A DNA stretch of 64,000 nucleotides from Cytobacillus praedii (lineage in GTDB: Bacteria > Bacillota > Bacilli > Bacillales > Cytobacillaceae), in the NCBI RefSeq assembly GCF_001439605.1, contig NZ_LMBX01000014.1, positions 45,885-109,884 of the forward strand, given 5' to 3'. A program made the translations under genes and the position numbers. The notes under the pieces were generated by a model. That model had not been told where the DNA came from. It was given only the letters and a program-made list of their open reading frames with translations, and did not search any database. This document shows, one piece after another, positions 34,312 through 43,380 of the stretch (position 1 is the stretch's first letter; the number at the start of each line of letters is the position of its first letter).

Positions 34312-35295
34312 ATGTTGAAATTAAAATATCTTTTTGATAATGCGGATTTAGCAGAAATGTTATTAGGAAACTGGGAATATGATAAAGAATCTATTGATAT
34401 GTTTAAATATTATAGGATATCTTCAAATGCTATTTATCCGTTTCAATCACGAAACAAGATACACATGCTAAGATATTCCCCAAAATCAGAGAAATGCCAG
34501 GATAATATTTTAGCAGAACTTGAATTTATTTCATATCTGCGTTCGAAACAGTATGGGGTTTTAGAAACTGCTCTATCAAAAAATGGGGAGGAACTTATTG
34601 AAGCACAAACCCCTTGGGGCGATTATCTTGCTTCTGTATTTAAACGTGTAGCAGGCGTACAGCTTAACAAGACCGAGTTAAGTGATATCATCCTTTTCAA
34701 TTATGGAAAAGCATTAGGTAAACTTCATCAGTTATCAAGTGAGTATCAGCCAATTAAAAGCAAACGATGGTCATACAGTGACGTGTTAAATTGGATTCAT
34801 CATACTCTAGTTGATTTACCAGATGAAACATCAGCTTTAATGGAAACAAAATTACTGCAAGACTATTTTCACTCTATTCCTATTACAAAAGCCAATTTTG
34901 GGCTGATTCATTATGATTTTGAATATGATAATGTATTCTACGATGAAGCGTCTAACTCTTGTAATGTGATTGACTTTGATGATGCAATGTATCACTGGTA
35001 CGTAATGGATATTGTGCAAGCACTAGACAGTATGCAAGATTGTATTCCGATTGAATTGTTTCAGCAAAAAAAGCAATGTTTCATGGACGGGTATCGTACA
35101 GAATATGGAGTTCCAGAAGATATGCTGTCCTTAATACCAGCTTGCAGACGTTTTGCCAATTTATATGGTTATGTTCGAGTATTAAGATCGATTGAGGAAA
35201 AGTGGGAAAATGAACCAGAATGGCTAGTAAGTTTGAGAGCGGAATTAATAAAGGGTATGAAAGAAGAATCTTCTTGGTTTGGTATGAATATTTAA
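34312..35295 (+). CDS. Aminoglycoside phosphotransferase-family kinase
   Basis: The protein has 327 residues. The catalytic loop H-Y-D-F-E-Y-D-N matches HxDxxxxN near residue 202, and VIDFDDAMYHWYVMDI holds the metal-binding Asp. The class includes homoserine kinase-like and spore-coat CotS-type kinases of Bacillus; which one this is cannot be seen. It follows the rsgA paralogue by 32 bp on the same strand and is probably cotranscribed with it. ATG follows AAGGAGTTG. Confidence 0.82.
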   Translation: MLKLKYLFDNADLAEMLLGNWEYDKESIDMFKYYRISSNAIYPFQSRNKIHMLRYSPKSEKCQDNILAELEFISYLRSKQYGVLETALSKNGEELIEAQTPWGDYLASVFKRVAGVQLNKTELSDIILFNYGKALGKLHQLSSEYQPIKSKRWSYSDVLNWIHHTLVDLPDETSALMETKLLQDYFHSIPITKANFGLIHYDFEYDNVFYDEASNSCNVIDFDDAMYHWYVMDIVQALDSMQDCIPIELFQQKKQCFMDGYRTEYGVPEDMLSLIPACRRFANLYGYVRVLRSIEEKWENEPEWLVSLRAELIKGMKEESSWFGMNI

Positions 35296-35331
35296 ATTTT
35301 GAAGTTTGCATAAAAGGTTTTTTTCAAAAAT

Positions 35332-35363
35332 AGGACGCAAATCCGGAATAAGATTTGCGTTCT
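35332..35363. terminator. Hairpin after the phosphotransferase gene
   Basis: AGGACGCAAATC and GATTTGCGTTCT form a 12-bp stem with one G-U pair. It has no T-run on the plus strand, so it may act mainly as a 3'-end hairpin. Confidence 0.6.
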
Positions 35364-35410
35364 ATCTGAATCGGTTCAGTTAGCGAACAAATAAATCGGG
35401 AGATTCAACA

Positions 35411-35659
35411 TTGATTCTTGAAAGAGCAATGTTACAGGTAAACAAGGGAAAGGAGTATGAATTTGAAAATGCTTTTCGCTAAGGCATCACCTATCAATTC
35501 TTCTATGAAAGGCTAGATCTCATATAACTGCAAGTTTGTGAAGTATTGGGGCACTGAGAAAGTATGGATGATCACATAATTAGAATTCATCAGTCCTCAG
35601 AATACCAGGAATGGGAAAATTTTACACTTCATTTTTACAACCCTTTCCCTTTTGTTTAA
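35411..35659 (+). pseudogene. Decayed antibiotic-biosynthesis-monooxygenase-like gene
   Basis: Reading three frames in turn recovers an ABM-fold protein: MILERAMLQVNKGKEYEFENAFR (stop or frameshift), KASPINSSMKG then TAG, and after a second shift SMDDHIIRIHQSSEYQEWENF...HFYNPFP, ending at TAA 35657. From memory these pieces match the start, middle and end of the about 95-residue YczJ/ABM-type proteins. At least two frameshifts and internal stops make it inactive. Its own terminator survives downstream. Confidence 0.82.
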
Positions 35660-35702
35660 CATTTTCATGGTAACTTTTTCGAAATAAGTATATTCCATAA
35701 AT

Positions 35703-35735
35703 GGGCGCGTTTATTTAAGAACGCGTCTTTTTTAT
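35703..35735 (+). terminator. Intrinsic terminator left by the ABM-like pseudogene
   Basis: GGCGCGTT pairs with AACGCGTC around TATTTAAG, followed by seven T residues. From here to 36.06 kb I see no supported gene; a 28-codon ATG frame at about 35894 has no convincing site. Confidence 0.8.
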
Positions 35736-36063
35736 GTACAAGATAAGTGAATATTGTAGTTTCAAACTTATTAAATATAAGTTGTTCTTAACAAAGGTTG
35801 AACGTCCTATCTAAACATTCTTAAAAAAATATAAAAAGAGGAGAAGGAAGGGGTAAAGAAGGGATTCAGCTGTTTCAAATGGAAAGGATTAAATGGCTAG
35901 TATATTTGAAAAATTGATTAGCCTATATTCATTTAGTATAGTTAAGGTTATGGGTTATAAATGGACTAAAATATTCTGAACGTATCTAGTATTTCCACTG
36001 CTTACACAATCCAAAGAGAGGTTGTTTGGTTCTACTAATAGTTAAATTAAAGGAGTCGATTAT

Positions 36064-36462
36064 ATGGAAAAGGTCACACCATTTTTAATGTTCCAAGATG
36101 GCAAGGCAGAAGAAGCGATGAATCATTACGTATCAATCATTGAAGACTCAGAAATTACAAGTGTTGTTCGCTATGGAAAGAATGAAACAGGGAATGAAGG
36201 AACAGTAATGCAGGCTACTTTTTCCTTAAAGGGGCAAGAATTTATGTGCATTGACAGCAATGTGAAGCATCAGTTTTCTTTTACTCCTTCGTTCTCAATT
36301 TTTGTTACTTGTGACACTGAGGAGGAGCTTGACGATCTTTATGGAAAACTCATCATAGATGGGCAAGCATTAATGCCATTAGGTGACTATGGTTTCAGTA
36401 AGAAGTTTGGCTGGCTAAATGATCGGTTTGGTGTCTCTTGGCAGCTAAATCTCCCGAAATAA
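36064..36462 (+). CDS. PhnB-like VOC-family protein
   Basis: The protein has 132 residues. The start VTPFLMFQDGKAEEAMNHYVSII and the end GWLNDRFGVSWQLNL are typical of PhnB/YjdN-like glyoxalase-fold proteins (once annotated as 3-demethylubiquinone methyltransferase-like). No methyltransferase activity is expected. The substrate is unknown. ATG follows AAAGGAG, and an intrinsic terminator lies just behind, so it is a single-gene unit. Confidence 0.88.
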   Translation: MEKVTPFLMFQDGKAEEAMNHYVSIIEDSEITSVVRYGKNETGNEGTVMQATFSLKGQEFMCIDSNVKHQFSFTPSFSIFVTCDTEEELDDLYGKLIIDGQALMPLGDYGFSKKFGWLNDRFGVSWQLNLPK

Positions 36463-36476
36463 AATACATATTTGGA

Positions 36477-36510
36477 AAAGCACGGACAAATCTTCCGTGC
36501 TTTATTATTT
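36477..36510 (+). terminator. Intrinsic terminator of the PhnB-like gene
   Basis: AAAGCACGG (36477-36485) pairs with CCGTGCTTT (36495-36503), followed by ATTATTTG. Confidence 0.8.
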
Positions 36511-36724
36511 GTCGTGTTTTTATAGGAATTATTGTTGAAATAACCTACAGATATTTTTTTTCTTTTTGAAAAAGTATTTTATAAAAACAAACATTGAAAT
36601 ATAAAATCGAGTTGAAAAATTTCATATTTGAGCGCATTAAATCAAACGGTACTCTTCAAGATGTTGAGAATTGCTTAGTAAAAGAACTTAAAAATAAGAG
36701 GTCGATTTCAAGCAATGAAAAAAA

Positions 36725-37000
36725 CTAACAAATAGTTGTTTCACCTTTAGTTATCGTCCCATCTTGGTCATCTATGAAGTCAGTTCCATTCTCGCAGTTT
36801 TCTTTATTTTCCCATTTAACAATATATTCATTTCCCTTATGCCTAACTGATATTACTTCAACTTTACCAATGTTTTTAGTGTGTTCTTTTAATACGATTG
36901 ATTCTGCTTCTTCTTCAGAGATTTTCGGCTCTGAGTAATTATTACAACTACTCATTACTAAAATTAACGATAGAGAAAATGAAAACACTATTCTTTTCAA
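36725..37000 (-). CDS. Small lipoprotein of unknown function
   Basis: The protein has 91 residues. A signal peptide with lipobox V-M-S-S-C (Cys at 19) would give a membrane-anchored mature part of about 73 residues. That part is acidic at first (EPKISEEEAESIVLKEH), resembling the first helix of PepSY-type domains, then beta-rich, with two more cysteines. Start is TTG behind GGGGGTGG. It is alone on its strand, and no partner gene is evident. Confidence 0.75.
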   Translation of the reverse strand: MKRIVFSFSLSLILVMSSCNNYSEPKISEEEAESIVLKEHTKNIGKVEVISVRHKGNEYIVKWENKENCENGTDFIDDQDGTITKGETTIC

Positions 37001-37356
37001 AAATTTCCACCCCCATATTTATTTTGACGCTAGCACTAGTATAGATGTTTCAAACAACAACCTTTCTATACAACTTTTTTAGGAGATTTCTAGTTCCTAA
37101 TAGGGTGTTCTAAACATAGAAGATTATAGTGAAAGAAATAATATTGATTTTTCATCATAAAGTTAATTTGAAAATCCCTTGTCTTTTCTGAATGTTTTTA
37201 TCAATAATTGGAGCAGATGATTGTTGAAATAAACTTTGTCATATTGGCACTTTTTATTTAAAAAGCAGGAGATTGCAGTTTAAAGTCGTATTAAATTAGT
37301 AAAATTACAAATTTTGGGTTATCAGAATGAGAAATGAATAAAACGGGGGATGTAGA
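37001..37356. other. 356-bp intergenic region
   Basis: AT-rich spacer between the divergent lipoprotein and GNAT genes. I see no ORF with a ribosome site, no long hairpin and no known RNA motif. Confidence 0.5.
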
Positions 37357-37875
37357 ATGCCAAATAACTTACTATCTATGTTGAGGGATTATGAAGTGTC
37401 TGTAGCTACGAGTAAAGAAGCAGACCATATACTAGGACTTTTAAAAGAAGTTGCAAAATGGCTGAAAGAAAAGGGGATTGATCAATGGGGATTTCTGGCA
37501 GGTGGAGGAGAAGATGATGAAGTAAGACAAGCAATAAATAATAAAGAGACTTTTATTGTTAAAAGAGATGGAGAGATTGTGGCTACGTTTACGCTGTATC
37601 AGTCACAAAGCTCATGGGACAAATATATCTGGGGAAATTTAAATAATGAAGCTGTATACCTTCACAGATTAGCTATAACCCGTTCTAAAATTGGTTCCGG
37701 TCTAGGAAAGGAAGTATTGCTCTGGTTGGAAACTTATCTTAAAAAAGAAGGGAAAAATACAATCAGATTAGATTGCGTAGGGAGTAATAGTAAATTAAAT
37801 GAATTTTATCGCAGTAATGGTTTTGAAAATGTAGGTACTGTTGATGGACATTCTATGTTTCAAAAGAACTTCTAA
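37357..37875 (+). CDS. GNAT-family N-acetyltransferase
   Basis: The protein has 172 residues. VYLHRLAITRSKIGSGLGKEVLLWLE (about 100-125) holds the acetyl-CoA loop (R/Q-x-x-G-x-G/A as S-K-I-G-S-G-L-G), and LNEFYRSNGFENVG is the usual last helix and strand. The sub-group often acetylates small amines or peptides; the substrate is unknown. ATG follows GGGGGATG. The 250 bp after it hold no further gene before the ywbE terminator. Confidence 0.85.
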   Translation: MPNNLLSMLRDYEVSVATSKEADHILGLLKEVAKWLKEKGIDQWGFLAGGGEDDEVRQAINNKETFIVKRDGEIVATFTLYQSQSSWDKYIWGNLNNEAVYLHRLAITRSKIGSGLGKEVLLWLETYLKKEGKNTIRLDCVGSNSKLNEFYRSNGFENVGTVDGHSMFQKNF

Positions 37876-38085
37876 GTGATGATGATTTTGATTGGAAATA
37901 CCTTGATAGTAAACTAGAGTAAAAGAAAGAGCTTCATTCGTCTTTACCTGTAGGAAAGTTATATCAGCCCACTAATATTTAAATTAGCATCTAATTAAGT
38001 TATTTCTATTTTTTCAGTTAGAGATTGTTTAAAGGAACTAATATCGGAATGAGCGGTAAAAAAACAATATTCCTAAGAAAAAAAT

Positions 38086-38121
38086 AAAAAGCATTCTTGG
38101 TATGAACCTCGAATGCTTTTT
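38086..38121 (-). terminator. Intrinsic terminator of the ywbE unit
   Basis: AAAAAGCATTC (38086-38096) pairs with GAATGCTTTTT (38111-38121). It lies just past the minus-strand stop, and the plus-strand A-run gives the minus-strand T-run. Confidence 0.82.
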
Positions 38122-38127
38122 GCCTTC

Positions 38128-38325
38128 TTAATTAGAATGAATGAACTGGACTCTTCCAATTTGCCCATCTGTTAATCGAACTTTAATTCCATGTGGATGT
38201 GTACCTGAATTGGTGAGGATATCTTTAACGACTCCTCTTGTAAGTTTTCCAGTTCTTTGATCTGCCTTCAATACAATATCTACAGTAATTCCTGGTGAAA
38301 TGTCTTTACGATTTGTTCCATTCAT
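38128..38325 (-). CDS. ywbE: YwbE-family protein
   Basis: The protein has 65 residues. The sequence RKDISPGITVDIVLKADQRTGKLTRGVV and THPHGIKVRL..GQIGRVQ is the conserved YwbE pattern, a small KOW/SH3-like beta-barrel of unknown function. The ATG overlaps the stop of the preceding small gene (TAATG), so the two are coupled. Confidence 0.9.
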   Translation of the reverse strand: MNGTNRKDISPGITVDIVLKADQRTGKLTRGVVKDILTNSGTHPHGIKVRLTDGQIGRVQFIHSN

Positions 38326-38519
38326 TAGCTGCCCATTTTTCTGCGGGTATTGCTTGGTTTCTTTGTTTGCTGACTTTTCATTTTCTTTGCAGAAAGGTCA
38401 ACATTTGATTTACCTTTACCAGAAGTGTTTTGGTTCTTTTTGTTTTCAAGCTGTTTTTTCATTGCCTCTTGCAAGCTTACTTTCTTTTTTTGAGCATCTG
38501 ATTGATTGTTTTCTGTCAT
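38325..38519 (-). CDS. Small basic, disordered protein upstream of ywbE
   Basis: The protein has 64 residues, rich in Lys, Gln, Asn and Ser, with no hydrophobic core and a first half that could form a helix (KKKVSLQEAMKKQLENKK). The TAATG overlap with ywbE and a good GGAGGAA site before its ATG show that it is a real, coupled gene. The charge suggests nucleic-acid contact, which is only inference. I know no named homologue. Confidence 0.7.
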   Translation of the reverse strand: MTENNQSDAQKKKVSLQEAMKKQLENKKNQNTSGKGKSNVDLSAKKMKSQQTKKPSNTRRKMGS

Positions 38520-38678
38520 CTAAAATTCCTCCATTTGGAATATGTTAGTTAGAAGTATAATCTATTTATGAAATTTATGAAAGTACAAAGAATGGATGAA
38601 TGATCTCTTTAATGAATTATTTAATCATTCTTTCCAGGAAAACAGATATAATTATTTTATTATCCAGAGGTGAAAAGC

Positions 38679-39401
38679 ATGAGTACACAGAATAAATTAA
38701 ATCCTATTGAAGCTGCAATTCATTTTATCAGCAAACACTTTTCTGATTGCCATGGCGCATTATTAGCTGGGAGTGTAGTTCGTGGAGAAGCAACAGAAAC
38801 ATCGGACCTTGATATTATCATATTCGATAATACTATTAATTCGTCTTATAGGGAGTCGTTGATAGACCAAGGATGGGCGATAGAGGTTTTTGTACATAAC
38901 CTAACCACATATAAATATTTTTTTGAAAGTGATAGGAAAAGAGCCAGACCCTCTTTACCCAGGATGGTTTTTGAAGGAATGATCCTAAAAGATGAGGGAA
39001 TAGTAGATTCTATAAAAACAGAAGCGAAGAACTTATTAGATAATGGACCAGAAAAATGGTCAGATGAAACAATGACGACAAAGCGTTATTTTATAACGGA
39101 TGCATTGGATGATTTTATTGGCTGTTCGAATCGGGCGGAGGAACTTTTTATTGCAAATACACTTGCAGAATTGACTTGTGAGTTTATTTTAAGAACAAAT
39201 AAACAATGGATTGGTACTTCAAAATGGCTCGTACGTTCATTAAGAAATTATGATGAAGTGTTCGCAAAAAAATTTGTAGAAACATTTGATACTTATTATA
39301 AAAGCGGAGAAAAAAGTCAAGTTATTCAATTAGTTGATTCTATTTTGCAGCCTTTTGGCGGAAGGCTATTTGATGGGTTTTCATTGGGGAAAAGAGAATG
39401 A
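38679..39401 (+). CDS. Minimal nucleotidyltransferase domain protein
   Basis: The protein has 240 residues. The pol-beta-type signature is G-S-x-x-R-G-E-A followed by S-D-L-D-I (about residues 32-49), giving the two metal-binding Asp residues. The C-terminal helical part resembles aminoglycoside or lincosamide nucleotidyltransferases and HEPN-like partners. The substrate is unknown. The ATG at 38679 is preferred since AGAGGTG is its ribosome site and overlaps the GTG at 38670. Confidence 0.82.
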   Translation: MSTQNKLNPIEAAIHFISKHFSDCHGALLAGSVVRGEATETSDLDIIIFDNTINSSYRESLIDQGWAIEVFVHNLTTYKYFFESDRKRARPSLPRMVFEGMILKDEGIVDSIKTEAKNLLDNGPEKWSDETMTTKRYFITDALDDFIGCSNRAEELFIANTLAELTCEFILRTNKQWIGTSKWLVRSLRNYDEVFAKKFVETFDTYYKSGEKSQVIQLVDSILQPFGGRLFDGFSLGKRE

Positions 39402-39492
39402 CTAATTTTAATAAAAAGTATATGTTAGTTTAAAGTTATAGTCTTACTATAAAGATTGTTCCTAAATCAATGATGAATAAGGAGGTTAACTA

Positions 39493-40569
39493 GTGAAAAC
39501 AATCGTATTTACCGGTGGCGGGTCGGCTGGTCATGTAACACCAAACATGGCCATAATCAAGGAATTGAATAAGGATTGGGACATCCATTATATCGGTTCA
39601 AAAAAAGGGATAGAAAAAGAGTTAATACAACGAATAAGTATTCCTTACTATGAAATTCACAGCGGCAAGTTAAGAAGATATGCAGATAAAGAAAACTTGA
39701 TTGATATTTTTAAGGTTATTAAGGGGTGCATTGAAGCAAGATCCCTCTTAAAAAAACTAAAACCAGACTTAGTTTTTTCTAAAGGCGGATTCGTTTCTGT
39801 ACCTGTCATTTTAGCTGCAAAAAGTCTAAGAATACCTATTTATATTCATGAAAGTGACATGTCTCCTGGATTGGCTAATAAAATCTCTCAAAGATTTGCG
39901 ACAAAAATATTTACCTCTTTTGATGAGACAAAGAGATATTTTCCTGAGCATAAAACCTTCGTCATCGGATCTCCGGTTAGAAAAGAATTGTTCAACGGGA
40001 CGGCTGATAAAGGAAGGCAATTTCTTGGTTTCAGCAGTCGTCTACCGATATTAACGATTATGGGCGGAAGCTTAGGAGCAAAAAAAATAAATGAGGCAGT
40101 CCGAGCATCTATTGATAGGCTAACAGCTAATTATCAAATCGTCCATATATGCGGAAGGGATCACATAGATGAGACTCTTATAATGAATACTAGATATAGA
40201 CAATTTGAATATGTTCATGATGAACTGCCAGATATATTAGCTGCAACAGATTTAGTCATTACAAGGGGTGGCTCAAATGCCATATTTGAATTTTTAGCGT
40301 TGCATATCCCTATGATAATTATCCCTCTAGGCTTGCATCAAAGTAGGGGAGATCAAATATTAAATGCTAAAGCATTCGAGGAGAAAGGCTACTCTATTAC
40401 TATAGAAGAAGAATATTTAAATCAAAAATCATTAATCAAAACTTTAGATTCCTTAAACAAAAATAAAAGTATATATGATAAAAATATGAAAGATTCCATA
40501 CAAAGGGATGCTTTGAAAACTCTTGTAAATGAAATCAATTATTTTACTTCAAGTACTAATAGATTGTGA
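39493..40569 (+). CDS. murG: UDP-GlcNAc--undecaprenyl-pyrophosphoryl-MurNAc transferase, extra copy
   Basis: The protein has 358 residues. It has two Rossmann domains: GGGSAGHVTPNMAI (about 8-21) is the N-terminal glycine-rich loop of MurG, HESDMSPGLANK matches the acceptor side, and MGGSLGAKKIN with TRGGSNAIFEFLAL are the donor-binding C-terminal motifs. MurG makes lipid II on the inner membrane face. In Bacillus the main copy lies in the division cluster. This one stands alone, so it is probably a second murG, as seen in the cereus group. Start is GTG behind AAGGAGG. Confidence 0.9.
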   Translation: MKTIVFTGGGSAGHVTPNMAIIKELNKDWDIHYIGSKKGIEKELIQRISIPYYEIHSGKLRRYADKENLIDIFKVIKGCIEARSLLKKLKPDLVFSKGGFVSVPVILAAKSLRIPIYIHESDMSPGLANKISQRFATKIFTSFDETKRYFPEHKTFVIGSPVRKELFNGTADKGRQFLGFSSRLPILTIMGGSLGAKKINEAVRASIDRLTANYQIVHICGRDHIDETLIMNTRYRQFEYVHDELPDILAATDLVITRGGSNAIFEFLALHIPMIIIPLGLHQSRGDQILNAKAFEEKGYSITIEEEYLNQKSLIKTLDSLNKNKSIYDKNMKDSIQRDALKTLVNEINYFTSSTNRL

Positions 40570-40623
40570 GAAAACTAAAATTTGCAGTGTACAAAAATTA
40601 CCTTTACATTTATAACGTTAGGG

Positions 40624-40657
40624 TATAGAATCTCTATATACCTAAAAAAACTAGGTA
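40624..40657 (+). promoter_or_regulatory. Inverted-repeat operator region before the padR gene
   Basis: TATAGA-ATC-TCTATA (40624-40638) and TACCTA-N7-TAGGTA (40639-40657) are adjacent inverted repeats directly before the ribosome site. They probably bind the PadR protein for autoregulation. A related TTCTATATATATAGAA lies at 41662-41677. Confidence 0.55.
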
Positions 40658-40667
40658 GGTGATTATT

Positions 40668-41015
40668 GTGTTTAATCGTGAATTGGTTAAAGGGAGTACA
40701 TCGCTCTTGCTTCTGCAATTATTAGAGGAGAGGGACATGTATGGCTATGAACTTGTAAAAGAACTAGAGAAACGAAGCGAAAATGAATTTTCTGTTAAAG
40801 AAGGAACGCTTTATCCTGCACTTCATAAACTTGAAAAACAAGAATATATTGAATGTTATTGGCAGGAACAGAAGAAGGGGCCAGCAAGGAAGTATTATCG
40901 TATAACCGAAGCTGGCAAGGAAATGCTGCTCGAAAAAACCCGTGAATGGAACGAATTTGTATCAGTAATGAACAAGCTGATTGGGAGAAAAAAATATGGA
41001 ACGGCTAAAGAATGA
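40668..41015 (+). CDS. PadR-family transcriptional regulator
   Basis: The protein has 115 residues with the PadR winged helix: [28 protein letters not shown], then [22 protein letters not shown] and [14 protein letters not shown]. The GTG at 40668 has AGGTAGGT 7 nt upstream; the earlier GTG at 40659 lies inside that site. It overlaps the HAAS gene by 20 bp. PadR-HAAS pairs work as repressor and membrane sensor. Two nearby operator-like repeats suggest control of its own operon and of the DUF4153-like gene. Confidence 0.9.
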   Translation: MFNRELVKGSTSLLLLQLLEERDMYGYELVKELEKRSENEFSVKEGTLYPALHKLEKQEYIECYWQEQKKGPARKYYRITEAGKEMLLEKTREWNEFVSVMNKLIGRKKYGTAKE

Positions 41016-41634
41016 ATTTTTAGCAGAGTTAGCACAAAGCCTTATTTCTCATCCAGATAAAGAATCAATTTTGAATGATTATGATGCACATCTGGATGAG
41101 CTTTTAGTTACGCTTTATACACTTGAAGACGAATCAGAGATTCGCGATCAAGTGTATTCAAGATTTGGAACACCCAAAGAGATAGCTGACATGTGGAAAG
41201 AAGAGCTTTCCGTGACTCCTAGTAAAATGAAGTGGCTGTTCGTAGCAGTAAATATATGTTTGTTTGTGGGAGGTGCAATTCTTACTATCGCGCATAATCT
41301 CCTTGATTGGGGATGGCTTACGAAAGTATGGAATCAATTGACATCATTTCCTATCGTAATTGCACTAATATACTCATTTTTTTGGGCGCTGCTAGGCTAT
41401 GAAATTGGCAGAGGATTTGGACATAAAGGAAGAAAGCTAATGAAAGGAACCTTTTTAATCGCTTTACTTCCCAATATATTATTAATGATATTAACGGTTT
41501 TTAAAATCATCCCACATGAATGGTTTAGTCCTTTGCTGACAGAATCCTTTATCGGTATTTGTATCATTTTCACGATTCTTTTATACCCCATTTGCCTTAT
41601 AAGTTACCGTTGGGGGAAAAAAGCTTCTGTGTAG
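40996..41634 (+). CDS. HAAS-domain membrane protein paired with PadR
   Basis: The protein has 212 residues. Residues about 1-65 form the HAAS domain ([12 protein letters not shown]...DAHLDELL...[15 protein letters not shown]), which is found almost only beside PadR regulators. Four membrane helices follow. The ATG at 40996 follows TTGGGAG. A terminator-like hairpin, AAAAAAGC with GCTTTTTT, overlaps its stop and may limit transcription into the next gene. Confidence 0.85.
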   Translation: MERLKNEFLAELAQSLISHPDKESILNDYDAHLDELLVTLYTLEDESEIRDQVYSRFGTPKEIADMWKEELSVTPSKMKWLFVAVNICLFVGGAILTIAHNLLDWGWLTKVWNQLTSFPIVIALIYSFFWALLGYEIGRGFGHKGRKLMKGTFLIALLPNILLMILTVFKIIPHEWFSPLLTESFIGICIIFTILLYPICLISYRWGKKASV

Positions 41635-41644
41635 GCTTTTTTTT
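41617..41644 (+). terminator. Terminator at the end of the padR-HAAS unit
   Basis: AAAAAAGC (41617-41624) pairs with GCTTTTTT, with T residues continuing. It partly overlaps the last codons of the HAAS gene. Confidence 0.6.
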
Positions 41645-41661
41645 ATTCATATACATAGAAA

Positions 41662-41677
41662 TTCTATATATATAGAA
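41662..41677. promoter_or_regulatory. Palindromic operator candidate before the DUF4153-like gene
   Basis: TTCTATATATATAGAA is a perfect 16-bp palindrome about 20 bp before the ribosome site. Its TCTATA and TATAGA halves also occur before padR. Confidence 0.5.
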
Positions 41678-41705
41678 AAACTATATTCGTTTGGAGGTTT
41701 TAAAC

Positions 41706-43166
41706 ATGGAATTGAAAATAGAAAAGAGGGACTGGCTGTTTTTTCTTTTATGCTTAATTGCGGGGGTAATTGCAGAAGAAGCTTTTTTTAGAGATGAAAT
41801 AGGCATTTCCTATTTTATATTCATTGCCGTTTTCTACACAATATTCTACTGGCGGTTTCGTTCATTTTCATTTTCGCATCAGCGAGTGGGATACCTTATC
41901 TTAATTTCAATTTGGCTTTTAGCTGCAGGCTACTACATGAATGATACAATTCTTTTTTATGCTTTAAATATACTTGTTATTCCATCACTTGTTATCTTTC
42001 ATCTAGCCTTAATAACTTCTCCTAAAAAAATGGAATGGAATAAGCTGTTTTTCATTCTTTATACTACTTTAAAGCTTGCACATGGAGTACGCTATGCTGG
42101 CATATTCATTAGGCATATTGCAAAAAAGATAAACCGTGGCAACAATTCTAAACATAATAATGTTTTGAAAAAAGTTCTTATTGGTGTAGCTATAGCGGTT
42201 CCTTTTCTTTTTGTTGTTCTTAATCTGCTAATGTCTGCTGATGCACAATTTGAGAGGCTTTTAAGTAACATACCTAATTTATTTAACTTTCAGACAGAAT
42301 ATTTCTTTCGTATTATTATCATTCTAATTTACACATTGGGATTTTTTGGGTTCATGCAAGTTCTTTTACAAAAAAAGGTACAGATTGTGCAGAAGGAAGA
42401 TACTTATAAGCTTCCTCAAATGGATGGAGTCGTAACCTTGACTGTTCTATTACTGTTAGATTTAGTGTATCTCTTATTTGTTGTCGTTCAATTTAAATAT
42501 TTCTTTAGCGGAACACTTGGTGATGGGTTCACCTATGCAGAGTATGCCCGTAGAGGTTTTTTTGAATTGTTATTTGTTACGCTAATAAACCTGACCGTTA
42601 CAATGGGAGTAATTAATTTTACAAAGAGTGTTCTAGGAAAATTGAAGACAACGATTCGTTTTGCCTTATCGCTGTTAGTTTTATCAAGCGGTGTTCTCCT
42701 GATATCAGCTTTTATGAGGATGTCGATGTATGAGGATGCCTATGGGTTCACCTTTACAAGAGTTCTTGTAACTTCATTCATGATTTTTCTTATGGTCATC
42801 TTTGCATACACACTATTGAAAATTTGGCTAGATAGGCTATCATTGTTTCATTTTTATTTCATTACATCCCTAATCTACTTCGCCGGAATGAATGTCATCA
42901 ATTTTGATCAAATAGTAGTTGACCGTAATATCGAGCGTTACGAGACAACAGGGAAAATTGATATCCACTATTTAAATAGCTTCTCATCAACTGGAATTCT
43001 TGGATTGATTGAACTATATGAAAAGAATCCTGATGTACCAGGATTAGAAGCATTATTAAAACAGCGGAAAGAAGAAAGAGAGTATTTAAATCCTGATACA
43101 TGGCAATCACATAACTTAATGAGAGATAAGGCTTATAAAAGACTAGGGAAATTGGAACTAAACTAA
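41706..43166 (+). CDS. DUF4153/DUF4173-type polytopic membrane protein
   Basis: The protein has 486 residues with about 11 membrane helices. The middle segment ALNILVIPSLVIFHLAL and the soluble tail (about 410-486) beginning NVINFDQIVVDRNIERY, with DIHYLNSFSSTGI, match the DUF4153/DUF4173 family of unknown function. Such genes often sit next to PadR/HAAS or two-component genes. Start ATG at 41706 is chosen for GGAGG upstream. Confidence 0.82.
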   Translation: MELKIEKRDWLFFLLCLIAGVIAEEAFFRDEIGISYFIFIAVFYTIFYWRFRSFSFSHQRVGYLILISIWLLAAGYYMNDTILFYALNILVIPSLVIFHLALITSPKKMEWNKLFFILYTTLKLAHGVRYAGIFIRHIAKKINRGNNSKHNNVLKKVLIGVAIAVPFLFVVLNLLMSADAQFERLLSNIPNLFNFQTEYFFRIIIILIYTLGFFGFMQVLLQKKVQIVQKEDTYKLPQMDGVVTLTVLLLLDLVYLLFVVVQFKYFFSGTLGDGFTYAEYARRGFFELLFVTLINLTVTMGVINFTKSVLGKLKTTIRFALSLLVLSSGVLLISAFMRMSMYEDAYGFTFTRVLVTSFMIFLMVIFAYTLLKIWLDRLSLFHFYFITSLIYFAGMNVINFDQIVVDRNIERYETTGKIDIHYLNSFSSTGILGLIELYEKNPDVPGLEALLKQRKEEREYLNPDTWQSHNLMRDKAYKRLGKLELN

Positions 43167-43188
43167 TCACTAACATGGATGAAATGAA

Positions 43189-43380
43189 GTGTTTGCAATG
43201 GGGAATATCGTGTTAAATAAACGATTAGCAATTGTCTCGATACCTCTGATCGCTGTTCATTTTACTATTCTATCTTTTTGGATTTTTGATTGGCAAAATC
43301 CACCTACAGATTTAGGTCTAATTAGTTGGGGTGGTCCTATTCTATTAGGAATGATCATTTATTTTGTCTATTTGAACTGA
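43189..43380 (+). CDS. Small two-helix membrane protein, possibly truncated
   Basis: The protein has 63 residues with two hydrophobic segments (about 13-31 and 45-61). The start is unsure: GTG at 43189 or ATG at 43198, with only a weak GGATGAAA upstream. After its TGA, an A8 run leads into another frame with a third hydrophobic helix (GFLIIILFGSTLMTIILCVLTIMIEW, ending 43499), so the original gene may have been longer. Family unknown. Confidence 0.5.
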   Translation: MFAMGNIVLNKRLAIVSIPLIAVHFTILSFWIFDWQNPPTDLGLISWGGPILLGMIIYFVYLN

